This document shows positions 6,102 to 6,851 of a DNA stretch of 6,851 nucleotides, piece by piece; position 1 is the stretch's first letter, and the number at the start of each line of letters is the position of its first letter. The notes beneath the pieces are model-generated. The model saw nothing but the letters and a program-made list of their open reading frames with translations, had not been told where the DNA came from and searched no databases. Made by a program: the position numbers and the translations under genes. Origin of the DNA: Flavobacteriales bacterium (GTDB lineage Bacteria > Bacteroidota > Bacteroidia > Flavobacteriales_D > Sanyastnellaceae); NCBI GenBank assembly GCA_027488055.1, contig JAIYCK010000059.1, positions 1 through 6,851 of the forward strand, given 5' to 3'.

Positions 6102-6851
6102 TCAAGGGGATTGGTGATCCCCTCTTGGCAACTCTCTTTTTTTGTATTTGATCATCTGCGACCATCGCATGCTTGGCACTTCGATTACCTTGGCAAAAAT
6201 CCAAGCAAAAAAGATGGAAATGAGCGCTGCTGCGATCAGCATAAGTGCCTTTTGCAAAGGACCTTCGCAGAAACGACCGGCATAATACATGAGCTGACAA
6301 CCTGCAAAACCATGCGTCAAATAGAGCGAATAAGAGATTCCTCCGACCCATTCCGCAAATCGGTTTCTGAATTCGGCATATACAATCACAAGCGCTGTGA
6401 TCAATGCAAAGAAGGCTCCTTCTTCTGAGATTTCGTTGAAAGAAAGAATGGCATTGAACACAATGTAAGACAGGAATTGAATGTGATTAATACGACCAAT
6501 TTTCAACAAGAACGCACCAATGCCAATGGCGAAGACGGGAGCATGAAAAAAGAAGATATGCTTTTCGTCGTATCCCAGCAAGCACGTGGTGAGCGGAATC
6601 AAAATTAATAGCAGGTAGGACAACCATTTGCGCGCGCCAAACAACAATGGGAAAGCCAATGCGATGAAAATGTAATATTGAAATTCAATGGCCAGTGTCC
6701 AATAGACATCTTGGAACCAATCGTTGTCGAAAAAACGCGCCGTTAGCAAAAAATTATGACCAATTCTCGGCCAGTCATAAGCGATTTGATATCCACCTTT
6801 GGCCCAATAGAGCAGCTCCATGATGGCATATAACAGCATCGACAAAACAAA
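6102..6851 (-). CDS. AT3-family membrane acyltransferase, C-terminal part (5' end outside the window)
   Basis: The reading frame is open to the right edge, so the gene is cut there. The last 249 residues are visible, against about 340-400 for full members of the acyltransferase 3 family (OafA/NodX type). A TTG codon at 6843-6845 lies inside the gene and is not its start. Motifs within the fragment are YWTLAIEFQYY (50-60), the family's conserved WxLxxE-type membrane segment; GISYSLYLTHGF (171-182), its SYslYL-H segment; and VIEVPSMRW (222-230), matching the usual IErP-like ending of the last helix. Several strongly hydrophobic segments alternate with short loops, and a basic tail ends the protein. 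By family knowledge such enzymes add acetyl or other acyl groups to glycans, O-antigens or lipids at the inner membrane; the substrate here is unknown. No other envelope-glycan gene is visible beside it. The catalytic N-terminal helices lie outside the window. Confidence 0.88.
   Translation of the reverse strand, partial: FVLSMLLYAIMELLYWAKGGYQIAYDWPRIGHNFLLTARFFDNDWFQDVYWTLAIEFQYYIFIALAFPLLFGARKWLSYLLLILIPLTTCLLGYDEKHIFFFHAPVFAIGIGAFLLKIGRINHIQFLSYIVFNAILSFNEISEEGAFFALITALVIVYAEFRNRFAEWVGGISYSLYLTHGFAGCQLMYYAGRFCEGPLQKALMLIAAALISIFFAWIFAKVIEVPSMRWSQMIKYKKRELPRGDHQSP

Noticed and set aside
6094..6351. 85-codon minus-strand open frame overlapping the acyltransferase in another frame
   Set aside because: The overlapping frame with AT3 motifs is clearly the real gene. 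This one has no domain.
14..6851. The five genes as one operon or an undescribed multigene system
   Set aside because: They share a strand, but there is a strong terminator after the aldolase, a separate ribA promoter, gaps of 64-192 bases, and functions from unrelated pathways. This looks like ordinary co-directional gene order.

Overview
The window looks like a chromosomal piece of a Bacteroidota bacterium, probably in or near the Flavobacteriia. Three things point there. The longest gene encodes a secreted repeat protein ending in a type IX secretion (type B, gliding-motility-associated) sorting domain, a feature restricted to this phylum. A good match to the Bacteroidota -7 promoter box (TAnnTTTG) lies upstream of ribA. 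None of the starts has an obvious Shine-Dalgarno sequence. I cannot name a genus from the sequence alone.

All five genes are on the minus strand, so transcription runs from high to low coordinates. In that order they are: the 3' part of a membrane acyltransferase (AT3 family), cut by the right window edge (6102-6851); a complete class II fructose-bisphosphate aldolase (4970-6034), followed by a small hairpin and a strong UUCG-loop terminator; an SLC45/sucrose-type MFS sugar transporter (3446-4777) whose upstream region holds a phased operator-like repeat; a stand-alone GTP cyclohydrolase II, RibA (2776-3369), with its own promoter box; and an 868-residue secreted protein made of a Calx-beta-like domain, eight tandem ~80-residue modules and the sorting domain (14-2620).

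The genes do not form one pathway. The aldolase (glycolysis/gluconeogenesis) and the sugar transporter are loosely linked by carbon metabolism, but the terminator between them suggests separate transcription. RibA starts riboflavin synthesis. The acyltransferase probably modifies a surface or lipid-linked glycan, and the large protein is probably displayed or released at the cell surface. Intergenic gaps are 64 to 192 bases and contain only the regulatory elements listed. There is no tRNA, rRNA, CRISPR array, insertion sequence or phage gene.

I see no convincing new multigene system. The observations most worth a second look are the three-module higher-order periodicity inside the secreted protein, its apparent loss of an N-terminal domain, and the 10-bp-phased pentamers in front of the sugar transporter.
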